From the NCBI RefSeq assembly GCF_014641655.1, contig NZ_BMID01000001.1, forward strand, positions 980,402 through 1,044,401: a DNA stretch of 64,000 nt, read 5' to 3'. Source of the stretch: Pseudoblastomonas marina. GTDB taxonomy: Bacteria; Pseudomonadota; Alphaproteobacteria; Sphingomonadales; Sphingomonadaceae. The notes below the pieces were generated by a model. The model did not search any database and was not told where the DNA came from. It saw only the letters and a list, made by a program, of their open reading frames with translations. A program made the translations under genes and the position numbers. This document shows, piece by piece, positions 1-11,127 of this stretch (the first letter of the stretch is position 1; each line of letters opens with the position of its first letter).

Positions 1-416
1 CTGGCATCGGCGCCGACATTGGGTCGGCTTTCGTAGATCATGCCGATGACGCCGATGGGTACCGCGACGCGCTCGATCTTGAGGCCGTTGGGGCGATCGA
101 ACTGCGCGAGCTGACGGCCGACGGGATCGGGCAGTTCGGCGATCTGTTCGAGCGCGGTGGCCATGCCTTCGACCCGTTCCTCGTCGAGCGCGAGGCGGTC
201 GATGAAGCTGTCGGGCTTCTTGCCGCGGACGCTCTCGACGTCCTTGGCGTTCGCCTCGAGCAGTTCGGCCATCGAGGCGCGCAGCGACTTGGCGGCTTCG
301 GTGAGCGCGGTGTTCTTGGCCTCGGTCGAGGCGGTGAGGAGGCCGCGCGCTGCCTTGCGGGCGCGCTGGCCGAGTTCGTGGACGTGGAGTTGCGGATCGA
401 GTTTCTGGTCGGTCAT
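1..416 (-). CDS. proA: Gamma-glutamyl phosphate reductase, N-terminal part (cut by window edge)
   Basis: ProA reduces gamma-glutamyl phosphate to glutamate-5-semialdehyde with NADPH in cytoplasmic proline synthesis. About 138 N-terminal residues are visible, starting MTDQKLDPQ and reaching the conserved stretch [10 protein letters not shown] at the window edge. The catalytic cysteine lies outside the window. The ATG at 416 is preceded by an AGAGGA ribosome-binding site about six bases away, which fixes the start. The gene diverges from proB across 239 bases, so the two enzymes of the first steps could share one control region. The family call is secure; the C-terminal half is simply not in view. 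Confidence 0.95.
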   Translation of the reverse strand, partial: MTDQKLDPQLHVHELGQRARKAARGLLTASTEAKNTALTEAAKSLRASMAELLEANAKDVESVRGKKPDSFIDRLALDEERVEGMATALEQIAELPDPVGRQLAQFDRPNGLKIERVAVPIGVIGMIYESRPNVGADA

Positions 417-655
417 GTGGGTCCTCTGTTTCTGTTCTAACGACGAGCGGAACGGGCATTGCGTTCCCGGGGGCCCCGGCTGTTCGCGCGGGGCGCGATC
501 AAGACGCGGATCGTCGGAAAATGAGTGCGCCGGCAGGCGGAACTGCGGCGAAGTGGTTACTTTATAACACACTCCAGCAAGAATTGCACGCGGTTGTCTA
601 ATTCGCGGCCAGCCCCTAGGTGAAGGGGCATGCCGCACAAAACCGATATTTCCTG
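417..655. promoter_or_regulatory. Divergent proA-proB intergenic region
   Basis: This 239-base gap separates the two divergent proline genes and must hold both promoters. A TATAAC-like hexamer occurs near 562 on the plus strand, in a less GC-rich patch. A short perfect hairpin (GCCCCT, six-base loop, AGGGGC) lies at 612-629, just before the proB start. No clear Shine-Dalgarno sequence precedes the proB ATG. I could not recognise a known operator. Confidence 0.35.
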
Positions 656-1810
656 ATGTCCAGAAGCAATACCGTCGTCGTCAAGATCGGCTCGACTCTC
701 GTCGCGAACTCCGATCGCCTCACACCGCGCTTCGGCTTCATGCAGCGCCTGCTCGACGATATCGCGCGTCTGCGCGATCGCGGGACGAACGTGATCCTGT
801 GCAGCTCGGGCGCGGTCGCGCTCGGGCTCAAGACCGTGGGGGAGACCCCCGAGAGCGCCGGGATCAGCGACAAGCAGGCCGCCGCCGCCTGCGGGATGCC
901 GCTGCTCACCAACGCCTACAAGCAGATCGGCCACGAATACGGCATCGAGATCGCGCAGGTCCTGCTGACGCTGGGCGATTTCGAGGACCATCGCCGCTTC
1001 CTCAACACCCGCAACACCGTGTTCCGCCTGATGGAAGCGGGCGTGATGCCGATCGTCAACGAGAACGATTCGATCACCACCGAGGAGATCCGCGTCGGCG
1101 ACAACGACCGGCTCGCGGCCAAGGTCGCGCAGATGGTCGATGCGCGCGATTTCATCATCCTCACCGAGGTCGACGGCCTCTACGATCGCCACCCCGACGA
1201 GGAGGGTGCCAAGTTCATCGAGGAAGTGACCGACGTCGCCCCGTTCATGGAAGCGACCAAGGGCAAGAGCACGCTGGGCACCGGCGGGATGACGACCAAG
1301 CTGATGGCCGCGAATATCGCGCAGGAAGCCGGCGTCACCACCTATATCGCGCATGGCGAGGTCGACCACCCGCTGACCTCGATCCTCGACGGCGAGCGGC
1401 GTTGCACGCGCTTCGTCGCGCATGAGGACGCCGCCTCCGGGTGGGAAAGCTGGATCGCCAACCGGCTCCAGATGGCGGGCAGCCTGCGCGTTTCGAACGA
1501 GGTCGCGGAGGAACTCATCGACGGCGATCGCGCGGTGATGCGCGCCGACATCAAGGGGATCGACGGCGAATTCACGCGGGGCGACGTGCTCCACATCTAC
1601 GACGAGGACGGGATCGAGCGGGCGCGCGGCCTGTCCGATTTCACCTCGGAGGAATTGCGCGTGCTCGCGGTCAACCCGCATCTCGATGCAGAGCAGCTGC
1701 TCGGCTACAAGACCAAGGGCGAGATCGTGCGCTCGAAGAACCTCGTTTCACTGGTCAAGCGCCACCTGCGCTGGGATCTGCCCGAAGGCACCTCCGACCC
1801 CACCATCTGA
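656..1810 (+). CDS. proB: Glutamate 5-kinase
   Basis: ProB phosphorylates glutamate to gamma-glutamyl phosphate, the first and feedback-inhibited step of proline synthesis. The 384-residue protein has an N-terminal amino acid kinase domain with the opening motif KIGSTLV, the NENDSI and GDND segments of the active site, and GTGGM near residue 215. A C-terminal PUA domain follows from about residue 275, as in full-length bacterial ProB. A GTG at 620 is in frame, but the ATG at 656 matches the usual family N-terminus ([12 protein letters not shown]), so I chose it. The gene is divergent from proA and followed by bamD in the same direction. Confidence 0.96.
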   Translation: MSRSNTVVVKIGSTLVANSDRLTPRFGFMQRLLDDIARLRDRGTNVILCSSGAVALGLKTVGETPESAGISDKQAAAACGMPLLTNAYKQIGHEYGIEIAQVLLTLGDFEDHRRFLNTRNTVFRLMEAGVMPIVNENDSITTEEIRVGDNDRLAAKVAQMVDARDFIILTEVDGLYDRHPDEEGAKFIEEVTDVAPFMEATKGKSTLGTGGMTTKLMAANIAQEAGVTTYIAHGEVDHPLTSILDGERRCTRFVAHEDAASGWESWIANRLQMAGSLRVSNEVAEELIDGDRAVMRADIKGIDGEFTRGDVLHIYDEDGIERARGLSDFTSEELRVLAVNPHLDAEQLLGYKTKGEIVRSKNLVSLVKRHLRWDLPEGTSDPTI

Positions 1811-1886
1811 CGCGGCGTCAATTTACGCGGCACTGGCACGCTGACTTCACTTGGCGTTCAGCGCGCGGCTGGTTATACGCGCTGCC

Positions 1887-2714
1887 ATGACGATCACCCC
1901 TGTTTCGCCGCGCCGCCCGATTTCGCGGGCCCTGCGCGCCGCCATCCTCGCCACGGGCACCCTTTCGATCGCCGCTTGCGGCGGCGGTGCCGGGGGCGGT
2001 CCGTCGGACACTGCCTATGTCGCGCGCGACGTCGAAACGCTCTACATGGCGGCGAAGGAACGGCTCGATCGCGGGGCGTCGCGCGATGCCGCGGTGCTGT
2101 TCGACGAGGTCGAGCGCCAGCATCCCTATTCGCCCTGGGCCCGCCGCGCCCAGCTGATGAGCGCTTTCAGCTATTACACCGCGCGCGACTACAACAAGGC
2201 GATCCAGAGCGCGCAGCGCTTCCTCTCGATCCACCCGGGCAACAAGGATGCGCCCTACGCCTATTACCTGATCGCGCTCAGCTATTACGAGCAGATCAGC
2301 GATGTGACGCGCGACCAGAAGGTGACCGAACAGGCACTGACCGCGCTGCGCGAGATCGTGCGCCGCTACCCGGCGACCGACTATGCCACCGACGCGCGGC
2401 TCAAGATCGACCTCGTCAACGATCACCTCGCGGGCAAGGAAATGGAAATCGGCCGCTATTACCAGAACAGCGGCAAGTGGCTGGCGAGCGCGCTGCGCTT
2501 CCGGCAGGTGGTCGAGAACTACCAGACCACCAGCCATGCGCCCGAGGCGCTGTTCCGGCTGGTCGAAAGCTACCTCGCGCTCGGCATCCCGGCCGAGGCG
2601 AAGAAGGCCGCCGCGGTGCTCGGCCGCAACTACCAGGGCTCGGAATGGTACGAACGCGCCTACGAGCTGATGCAGCGCCACGCCCCCGAGACGGTCGCCA
2701 GCGCCGCGAGCTGA
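1887..2714 (+). CDS. bamD: Outer membrane assembly lipoprotein BamD
   Basis: BamD is the essential lipoprotein partner of BamA in the complex that folds beta-barrel proteins into the outer membrane. The 275-residue product has a signal peptide ending in a lipobox (SIAAC, Cys about residue 32) followed by a glycine-rich linker. Tetratricopeptide-type helices then fill the rest, with typical segments such as LFDEVERQHPYSPWA and the repeated SYY turns. Length fits the family. The ATG at 1887 is chosen over an in-frame TTG at 1851 because it leaves a normal signal peptide. It lies 76 bases after proB, so co-transcription is possible. Confidence 0.95.
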   Translation: MTITPVSPRRPISRALRAAILATGTLSIAACGGGAGGGPSDTAYVARDVETLYMAAKERLDRGASRDAAVLFDEVERQHPYSPWARRAQLMSAFSYYTARDYNKAIQSAQRFLSIHPGNKDAPYAYYLIALSYYEQISDVTRDQKVTEQALTALREIVRRYPATDYATDARLKIDLVNDHLAGKEMEIGRYYQNSGKWLASALRFRQVVENYQTTSHAPEALFRLVESYLALGIPAEAKKAAAVLGRNYQGSEWYERAYELMQRHAPETVASAAS

Positions 2715-2749
2715 ATTCCTGAATTACTGCGAAATAGGTTAGCCGGGAA

Positions 2750-3904
2750 TCAGGCTGCGCGGTGATCGCGGGCCTGGCCTTCGTCGGCAACGGCCGCGTC
2801 GGTCGGCGCGTCGCTCGATCCGGCGACGGCGCAGTCGCGGCCCTCGGCCTTGGCTTCGTAGAGCGCCTGGTCGGCCAGCGAATAGAGCAGCTTCCAGTCG
2901 TCGTCCGACTTGAGCGGACCGCTCGCCATGCCGATGCTCGCGGTGACGCGGGTGCCGTGCGGCATATCCGCCTGGCGGAGCGTGGTGAGCAGGTGCAGCC
3001 CGGCCACCGCCGAGAGGTCGTCGATCCGTCCGACCAGCGCGAATTCCTCGCCGCCGACCCGCGCGACCGCGACGCCCGGCAGCGCGAATTTCTCGATGAT
3101 CCGCGACACCGCGCACAGCACCCGGTCGCCCATTTCGTGACCGTAGCTGTCGTTGATCGCCTTGAACCGATCGAGATCGAGCAGGATGAGCCGGAGGTGA
3201 TCGGCCGTCCGCCCGAGTTCGTAGGCGTCGTCGAGGAAGGCGCGGCGGTTGGGCAGACCGGTGAGCGAATCGCAGCGCGACAATTGGTGCAGCGCCTGGC
3301 GCTTCTCGAGCAGTTCGACGAGGAAGCGACGATTGTTGCTCGCCATGATGAAGAGGAAGACGGCCGCCACGACCATCGCAGCGCCGCAGGCCTTTTCAAC
3401 CAGGTTTCCTTGCACCAGCACGACCGTGGCGATCGGCAATATCCCGACGATCAGGCAGGCGCCGGCCAGGCGGCGGACCTTGGCGAAGGCATAGCCGGTC
3501 ACGATCACGCCCAAGGCCATGAAAAACGGGAATCCGAAGCGTGTGGCTTCGTCCGCGCCTTGCCACGAGAGGATCGACCACACCGATCCGAGCGCAATGA
3601 TGCCCCCCGTTCGCGCCGTCGCCATGGTCAGCGAGCGGGTGGCTTCGCGCTCGGTGGTCGGCAAGCGCGGACGGAACACCACGCCGAGCAGGCACAGCAC
3701 GAAGATCGCGGTCGGGAGACCGAAGCGCAACAGGACAGGGAGCGACTCGCCCATCAGCATCGCGCAGGGAACGCCGAAGGTGAAGCCGGCCAGAAGCAGC
3801 GGCTCCTGCGCGCGCACGTGCTGCGCCGCGACGATCGCATAGTCGGCGCGCACTTCCTTGGGCACGGTGGGTTCGACGACCCAGCTGGACTTGATCGGTT
3901 CCAT
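2750..3904 (-). CDS. Membrane-bound diguanylate cyclase (GGDEF protein)
   Basis: This is a likely cyclic-di-GMP synthase anchored in the inner membrane. About five hydrophobic segments occupy residues 38-190, and a GGDEF domain fills residues 205-365. The signature begins DSLTGLPNRR (212-221), the metal-binding segment is LLDLDRFKAIND, and the active-site loop is intact GGEEF (284-288). The RxxD inhibitory site usually found just upstream of GGEEF is absent, since the preceding residues are LPGVAVAR. The N-terminal sensor region does not match a named family I can identify. Start is the ATG at 3904; longer in-frame starts run into recN. It is convergent with bamD and divergent from recN. Confidence 0.9.
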   Translation of the reverse strand: MEPIKSSWVVEPTVPKEVRADYAIVAAQHVRAQEPLLLAGFTFGVPCAMLMGESLPVLLRFGLPTAIFVLCLLGVVFRPRLPTTEREATRSLTMATARTGGIIALGSVWSILSWQGADEATRFGFPFFMALGVIVTGYAFAKVRRLAGACLIVGILPIATVVLVQGNLVEKACGAAMVVAAVFLFIMASNNRRFLVELLEKRQALHQLSRCDSLTGLPNRRAFLDDAYELGRTADHLRLILLDLDRFKAINDSYGHEMGDRVLCAVSRIIEKFALPGVAVARVGGEEFALVGRIDDLSAVAGLHLLTTLRQADMPHGTRVTASIGMASGPLKSDDDWKLLYSLADQALYEAKAEGRDCAVAGSSDAPTDAAVADEGQARDHRAA

Positions 3905-4027
3905 TACGGCGGGTGCTAGGAGAAAACCTCTAATATTGACTAAAGCCTGTCCCCTTTTCTGGGGACAATTCCGCGCGGGCGAGAAAGCTGTTCGTGCGCG
4001 GGCCGACAACGCTACCAAGCCGAGGGG

Positions 4028-4042
4028 GAACGCGTTAGGAAC
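4028..4042. promoter_or_regulatory. LexA (SOS) box upstream of recN
   Basis: The sequence reads GAAC, seven bases (GCGTTAG), GAAC. This is the reverse complement of the alphaproteobacterial LexA consensus GTTC-N7-GTTC, with every specified base matching. It ends nine bases before the recN ATG at 4052, a position where bound LexA would block transcription or early elongation. RecN is a classic SOS gene, which supports the assignment. Confidence 0.82.
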
Positions 4043-4051
4043 GATCCCGCG

Positions 4052-5716
4052 ATGCTCACCCGCCTTTCCATCCGCAATATCGTGCTGATCGAGGCGCTCG
4101 ACCTCGACTTTTCGCGCGGGCTCGGCGTGCTCACCGGCGAGACCGGCGCGGGCAAGTCGATCCTGCTCGACGCGCTCGGCCTCGTGCTCGGCAACCGTGC
4201 CGATAGCGGGCTGGTGCGCAGCGGTGAGGCGAAAGCGAGCGTGACCGGATCGTTCGAGTTCGACGCGCTGCCAGCACCGGTGGCCGAGGCGCTCGACGAT
4301 GCCGATCTCGAATTGGAGCCGGGCGAACCGCTGATCATCCGGCGGCAATTGAAGGCGGACGGCGGCTCGAAGGCCTTCGTCAACGACCAGCCGGTCGGCG
4401 TCGCGCTGCTGCGCCAGATCGCGGGCGCACTGGTCGAGATCCACGGCCAGCACGACGATCGCGGGCTCGTCAATCCGCGTGGCCACCGGGCGCTGCTCAA
4501 TCGGTTTGCGGGGAGCGATGTGGCGGCAGTGTCCACGGCGTGGGCGGAATGGCGCGCGGCGGAAGAGAAACTCGCCGCGGCCAAGGCCGAGATCGCGCAG
4601 GCGAGCGCCGATCGAGATCTGCTGCTGTCGTGGCTCGAGGAACTGACCAACCTAGCCCCGGAGGAAGGCGAGGAGGCCGAGCTCGCCGCGATACGCGCCA
4701 ACATGCAGAAGGGCGAGCGGCTGTCGGGCGATCTCGAGGAACTGCGGCAGCTGTGGGAAGGCTCGGACGGCGCGCTGGCGACCTTGCGCGGCGCGGCGCG
4801 GCGGCTCGACCGGATCGCGGGGGAACACGACCAGTTGCAGGCCGCGCTCGACGCGCTCGACCGCGCGGTGATCGAGGCGGGCGAGGCCGAGGAAGCGCTG
4901 GCGCGCGCCGCCGAGGCGCTGGTCCACGACCCCGCCGAACTCGACCGCGCCGAAACCCGCCTGTTCGAACTGCGCGCGCTCGCCCGAAAGCACGATTGCG
5001 AGGCCGACGAATTGCCCGCCAAGATGGCCGAGCTACGCGGCAAGCTCGACGCGATCGAGGGCGGCGAGGCCGAGATCGGCGCGCTGGAGAAGGCGGCACG
5101 AGACGCGGGCGATGCCTACCGCGCCAAGGCACAGGCGCTGCACGAGGCGCGCAGCAAGGCGGCGGCGAAGCTCGACACTGCGGTGGCGGGCGAACTCGCG
5201 CCGTTGAAGCTCGATGCCGCACGGTTCCACACGAAGGTCGAGGCGCTGCCCGATGAACGCTGGGGCGCGCACGGCATGGACGCGGTCGAATTCCTGATTG
5301 CGACCAATCCGGGCGCCGATTTCGCCCCGCTCAACAAGATCGCGAGCGGAGGCGAATTGTCGCGCTTCATCCTCGCGCTGAAGGTGGCCTTGGCGGAAGA
5401 GGGCGGCGCGGCGACGGTGATCTTCGACGAAATCGACCGCGGCGTCGGCGGCGCGGTCGCCAGCGCGATCGGCGAGCGATTGGCGCGGCTGGCGAGCGAC
5501 GGGCAACTCCTTGCCGTCACGCACTCGCCGCAAGTCGCCGCGCGCGGTACGACGCACTACCTGATCGCCAAGTCCTCCACCGGCACCGTCACGAAGACCA
5601 GCGTCGCGCGGCTCGACGAGAGCGGACGGCAGGAAGAGATCGCGCGCATGCTCAGCGGGGCCGAGGTGACGCCCGAGGCGCGCGCGCAGGCGGATCGCTT
5701 GCTGGAGGGTGTTTAG
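4052..5716 (+). CDS. recN: DNA repair ATPase RecN
   Basis: RecN is an SMC-like ATPase that holds broken DNA ends together during double-strand break repair. The 554-residue protein has a Walker A site GETGAGKS (29-36), a long helical middle region rich in Glu, Ala and Arg that would form the coiled coil, and a C-terminal half with the ABC signature ASGGELSR and Walker B IFDEIDRGVGG. Length is normal. A perfect alphaproteobacterial LexA box sits just upstream, so induction by DNA damage is expected. Its stop overlaps the convergent DUF2165 gene by four bases. Confidence 0.97.
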   Translation: MLTRLSIRNIVLIEALDLDFSRGLGVLTGETGAGKSILLDALGLVLGNRADSGLVRSGEAKASVTGSFEFDALPAPVAEALDDADLELEPGEPLIIRRQLKADGGSKAFVNDQPVGVALLRQIAGALVEIHGQHDDRGLVNPRGHRALLNRFAGSDVAAVSTAWAEWRAAEEKLAAAKAEIAQASADRDLLLSWLEELTNLAPEEGEEAELAAIRANMQKGERLSGDLEELRQLWEGSDGALATLRGAARRLDRIAGEHDQLQAALDALDRAVIEAGEAEEALARAAEALVHDPAELDRAETRLFELRALARKHDCEADELPAKMAELRGKLDAIEGGEAEIGALEKAARDAGDAYRAKAQALHEARSKAAAKLDTAVAGELAPLKLDAARFHTKVEALPDERWGAHGMDAVEFLIATNPGADFAPLNKIASGGELSRFILALKVALAEEGGAATVIFDEIDRGVGGAVASAIGERLARLASDGQLLAVTHSPQVAARGTTHYLIAKSSTGTVTKTSVARLDESGRQEEIARMLSGAEVTPEARAQADRLLEGV

Positions 5717-6204
5717 GCTTCGACGTCTCGCAGGCTGACATAGATCAGCGCCATCATCGCCATCGCACCGTAGAAGAACGAGCCGTAGAACGGGCCTTCG
5801 CCGAGCGGCATCTGCCACAATTGGTAGCCCGCGACCGCGATGCCCTGGAACAGGCCCCACCAGTTGAACACCGCGCAGGCGAGCGCGATCTTGGCCCATT
5901 TCTTACCGGCCTCGAAACTCGCGGCGTCCGCCTTGCGCAGCGTCCAGAGGTGCCAGGCACCGTAGAACCCGAGGATCCCGGCGATCGCCTCGAGCGTGAA
6001 GACCACCACGATCGCGATCACGATCAGGAAGGCCGGCGGCACCGGCAGCAAGGTGACCGGATAGGCTTCCTGGTCGACATGGCTCGTGGTGTAGACGAAG
6101 AAATCGTATGCCTGCGGCAGGTTGGCGATATTGTGCGCGACGTAAAGCAGCGCGAACAGCGCGATGGATGCTACCACCACGGCCTTGATGATCCGGTCGG
6201 TCAT
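5713..6204 (-). CDS. DUF2165 small integral membrane protein
   Basis: A 163-residue inner-membrane protein of unknown function. Four hydrophobic segments are visible: about residues 6-26, 57-85, 105-125 and 138-158. The pattern FYGAWHLWTLRKA followed by NWWGLF fits the DUF2165 family of small membrane proteins. The gene is convergent with recN, overlapping it by four bases, and divergent from ligA, so it is probably a single-gene unit. Nothing in the neighbourhood points to a specific job. Confidence 0.8.
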   Translation of the reverse strand: MTDRIIKAVVVASIALFALLYVAHNIANLPQAYDFFVYTTSHVDQEAYPVTLLPVPPAFLIVIAIVVVFTLEAIAGILGFYGAWHLWTLRKADAASFEAGKKWAKIALACAVFNWWGLFQGIAVAGYQLWQMPLGEGPFYGSFFYGAMAMMALIYVSLRDVEA

Positions 6205-6254
6205 GTTTCCCCCCTTGGTCTCGTTTGCGGCACTTTCCCCGGTGCCGTGGCTGA

Positions 6255-8357
<2,103 letters not shown>

Positions 8358-8373
8358 GGGGGGAGAAAAACGG

Positions 8374-8913
8374 ATGGAAGTGAAAGCGGCGCAGGCCGAA
8401 TTGCGGCAGGCCTATACCGATGGCGGACCCGGCGTGGTGGTGTCCGGGCTGATCTGGCTGGCGGCTGCCTTCGTCGAGCGCCAGCAGGGGGTCGAAGCGG
8501 CGTTCCTCGCACTCTTTTTCGGCGGCATGCTGATCTTCCCGTTCGCGCTCTTCATCAACCGCGCGATCCTCAAGCGGCGCGGCGAAAGCAAGACCAATCC
8601 GTTCGGCAAGCTGGTGCTCGAAGGGACGATCGCGATGATCGGGGGCCTGGTCGCGGCGTGGCTGTTCCTGCCGTTCAAGCCCGAATGGGTCATCCCGCTC
8701 GCCGCGATCGCCGTGGGCACGCATTACTTCGCGTTCCGCACGGCCTATGGTCTCGCGATTTTCTGGTTGCTGGGCGCAGGCGTCACGGCGCTGGGCGCGC
8801 TGGCGATCTTCACCGGGTGGCTCGAAACCAATTTCGTGACCGTTGCGGTTGCGGTGACCGAGCTCGTCTTCGGGGGAATCCTTTGGCTGCGCGCGGGCAA
8901 CACCTCCGAATAG
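8374..8913 (+). CDS. Six-span membrane protein of unknown function
   Basis: A 179-residue protein with about six hydrophobic segments, beginning after a short polar head (MEVKAAQAELRQAY). A conserved-looking cytoplasmic loop reads KRRGESKTNPFGKL. It resembles the DUF7010-type membrane proteins, but I hold that name loosely. It lies 16 bases after ligA and has a GGGGGGAG ribosome-binding site, so it may be read through from ligA. No catalytic residues stand out. Confidence 0.65.
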   Translation: MEVKAAQAELRQAYTDGGPGVVVSGLIWLAAAFVERQQGVEAAFLALFFGGMLIFPFALFINRAILKRRGESKTNPFGKLVLEGTIAMIGGLVAAWLFLPFKPEWVIPLAAIAVGTHYFAFRTAYGLAIFWLLGAGVTALGALAIFTGWLETNFVTVAVAVTELVFGGILWLRAGNTSE

Positions 8914-8948
8914 TTCGGAACTTCGCGGCAGCGACGCGTTGAATCAGC

Positions 8949-10043
8949 GTGTCGCACGCAGTCAGATTCATCGCCGTCCTGTTCCCCGTGCTCGGGATCG
9001 CCGCGCTCGCGGTGCTCGTCCTGCCGCGCATGTCGGCACAGGCGAAGGATCCCGTGGCGGAAGAGGCCGAGGCGCTGATCGAAGTCGAACTGCCGACCCC
9101 CGAGGAAGCCGCGCTCGACCGCCGGCTGAACGAGATCGGCTCCAAATTCGCCGGGCAGGTCGGAATCGCGGTGCGCCCGGTCGAAAGCGACCGCACGATG
9201 CATTACCGCGGGCTCGAACCGTTTCCGCAGCAAAGCGTGACCAAGACCTGGGTCGCGCTCGCCGCGTTCCGCCAGGTCGACGAGGGCAAGCTGGCGCTCG
9301 ACGAGCCGCGGATCGTGCGGCGCGAGGACCTGACGCTGTTCCACCAGCCGATCCGCGCCGAGGTCCTGCGCAAGGGCTCGGTCTCTACCGATTACGCCGA
9401 CCTGCTCGACCGCGCGCTGACGCGCAGCGACAACACCGCCAACGACGTGATCCTGCGGCGCGTCGGCGGCCCCGATGCGGTGCAGGGTACGCTCGACAAG
9501 CTCGGGCTCGGCAGCATCCGCTTCGGCACCGACGAGCGGACCAAGCAGAGCGCGACCGCGGGGCTGACCTGGCAACAGGCCTATTCGCTCGAACGCAATT
9601 TCTACGATGCGCGCGACGCGGTGCCCGACGAGGATCGCCGTGCCGCTTACGAAGGCTATCTCGCCGACCCGATCGACGGCGCACCGCCGGTGGCGGTGGT
9701 CGCGGCGCTGGCGCGGCTGGCGAAAGGCGAATTGCTGTCGGATGACAGCACCGAGCGCTTCCTCAAGATCCTGTCCGAAACGCGCAGCGGGCCGAACCGA
9801 TTGAAGGGCGGGCTGCCGCCGGGCTGGACGATCGCGCACAAGACCGGGACCGGGCAGGCGCTGGTGCACGAGCAGACCGGCTACAACGATATCGGCCTCA
9901 TCACCGCCCCCGACGGCAGGCGCTACGCCGTCGCGGTGATGATCGCGCGCACCGAACAGCGCGTGCCCGAGCGGATGGCGATGATGCACGAGGTGGTCGC
10001 CGCGGTGGTGGAGTACCACGAAGCTACTTCGTTGCCAGATTGA
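8949..10043 (+). CDS. Class A beta-lactamase-like serine hydrolase
   Basis: A periplasmic or membrane-anchored member of the penicillin-recognising serine hydrolase fold. The N-terminus (residues 5-26) is a signal or anchor segment. The three active-site motifs are present in order: SVTK (Ser96-Lys99), SDN (160-162) and KTG (298-300). The omega-loop ExxLN motif that supplies the deacylating glutamate in class A enzymes is not recognisable; the corresponding region reads TDERTKQ. The SDN-KTG spacing, about 136 residues, is also long. Genuine beta-lactamase activity is therefore doubtful and a peptidoglycan-related or other hydrolase role is possible. Start is GTG 8949. The 3' end overlaps the convergent gene by 20 bases. 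Confidence 0.82.
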   Translation: MSHAVRFIAVLFPVLGIAALAVLVLPRMSAQAKDPVAEEAEALIEVELPTPEEAALDRRLNEIGSKFAGQVGIAVRPVESDRTMHYRGLEPFPQQSVTKTWVALAAFRQVDEGKLALDEPRIVRREDLTLFHQPIRAEVLRKGSVSTDYADLLDRALTRSDNTANDVILRRVGGPDAVQGTLDKLGLGSIRFGTDERTKQSATAGLTWQQAYSLERNFYDARDAVPDEDRRAAYEGYLADPIDGAPPVAVVAALARLAKGELLSDDSTERFLKILSETRSGPNRLKGGLPPGWTIAHKTGTGQALVHEQTGYNDIGLITAPDGRRYAVAVMIARTEQRVPERMAMMHEVVAAVVEYHEATSLPD

Positions 10044-10437
10044 ACCTCATGAAAACCAGTTCGAGAAGTGCAACCAGCACCGAACTGATTGCAAACAGTT
10101 GCAGACCAGCCTCGTCGTTGAAAAATGACCGGCCTTTCGGCGACATCAACCATGAGAAGAACCAGAAATGCGCCGCGAAGAGCCCGCTTGCCAAGATCGG
10201 TTTGCCCCAATGCCTTGTCACGTTGGCGAGGATGATAAGGCTCAAGAAATAGCCCGAAAATACGACAAAGAATCCCGCCGCGAGCCAGGGGATCACAAAA
10301 AGAAGATTGGCATCGGGCAAGCCGTCAGTTCCGACCACGAAGCTCAAGATGAAAGCAATTCCACCAACGAACGTGTTGCCGAGTATCCGGGTCAGGTAGG
10401 GCGAAGGCGTCAGCCTGCTGCGCAATTGTTCGATCAC
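10024..10437 (-). CDS. Small membrane protein of unknown function
   Basis: A 137-residue protein with four hydrophobic segments (TFVGGIAFILSFVVG, FVIPWLAAGFFVVFSGYF, a segment ending SGLFAAHFWFF, and LFAISSVLVALLELVFM). I do not recognise a family. The chosen GTG at 10437 overlaps the stop of the upstream gene and has GAGGAG about eight bases before it; an ATG at 10458 is an alternative. Base composition is visibly more AT-rich than its neighbours, which hints at later acquisition or weak selection. It overlaps the convergent serine hydrolase gene by 20 bases. Confidence 0.65.
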   Translation of the reverse strand: MIEQLRSRLTPSPYLTRILGNTFVGGIAFILSFVVGTDGLPDANLLFVIPWLAAGFFVVFSGYFLSLIILANVTRHWGKPILASGLFAAHFWFFSWLMSPKGRSFFNDEAGLQLFAISSVLVALLELVFMRFNLATK

Positions 10438-11117
10438 ATCGCCGGCTCCTCGACCCATTTCATCACCCCGCCGGCGAACGGCGTCCAGTAGCCGGTCTCG
10501 ACCCCCGCATCGGCGAGACGGTCGCTGGTCCACTGGTTGCAGGTGTTGCCGAGCGTGTAGTCGGCGCGCGCGTCGTAGAAACGGTCCTGCGCGCGGAAGC
10601 CGGTGAGGACGGGGCGTTCGCGGCCTGCGGGGGCGGGCGCGAGCTCGGCCTCGATCGCGGCAACCAGCGCGGCATATTGCCGCTCGCTCAGCCGGATCGG
10701 GCGCTTGTTCGGGCCGGGCCCGGGATTGGTCAGGTGATCGACGCGGACCACGCCCGGGCCTCCGGTGGTGGCGATGCGCCACACGGTCCGCGCTTCGAGA
10801 TCGCCCCAGCTGGGGTTCTCGAGGAACACCTCGCGGTCGCCCCAGCCGACGCCGATATGGGTGATCGCGCGGCCGGGATAGTCTTTATCGATGCTGGGGA
10901 AGGTCTCGCGCCAGTCCTTCTGCGGCGAGGTCACGGGCAGGACCAGTTCGGTGTGGATTCCGTTGGTGGCGAGCAGGATCTCGACGCCGCTCTCGGCCGG
11001 TTCGGCGCCGGCATTGCGCGGGATCGAGCTGCCCGCCCAGTTCCACAGCATGACGAGGCCCAGGAAGAGCGCGATCCAGGTCAGCGCCTTGCCGATGAAC
11101 TTCGCGATCCCCCTCAT
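10434..11117 (-). CDS. DUF2459 / TIGR02117 family protein
   Basis: A 227-residue protein with one N-terminal membrane segment (about residues 10-28) and a large domain outside the cytoplasm. Conserved-looking residues include the His in NGIHTELVLP and the Cys in LGNTCNQW, a pair characteristic of the DUF2459 (TIGR02117) family and compatible with a cysteine-hydrolase type active site, though no activity is established. It sits in a minus-strand run SDR-prmA-this gene-membrane protein with overlaps or short gaps, so it is probably co-transcribed with prmA. Confidence 0.8.
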   Translation of the reverse strand: MRGIAKFIGKALTWIALFLGLVMLWNWAGSSIPRNAGAEPAESGVEILLATNGIHTELVLPVTSPQKDWRETFPSIDKDYPGRAITHIGVGWGDREVFLENPSWGDLEARTVWRIATTGGPGVVRVDHLTNPGPGPNKRPIRLSERQYAALVAAIEAELAPAPAGRERPVLTGFRAQDRFYDARADYTLGNTCNQWTSDRLADAGVETGYWTPFAGGVMKWVEEPAM

Positions 11118-11127
11118 CGCCCAAGCG

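Noticed and set aside
3948..3967. Perfect TGTCCCC/GGGGACA hairpin between the diguanylate cyclase gene and recN
   Set aside because: It lies between divergent promoters, so a terminator is unlikely, and it matches no operator I know. Recorded only as an unexplained palindrome.
8917..8940. GGAAC-N15-CGTT, an EcfG-like promoter before the serine hydrolase gene
   Set aside because: The spacer is 15 bases, shorter than the 16-17 required, and the start point would fall almost on the GTG codon.
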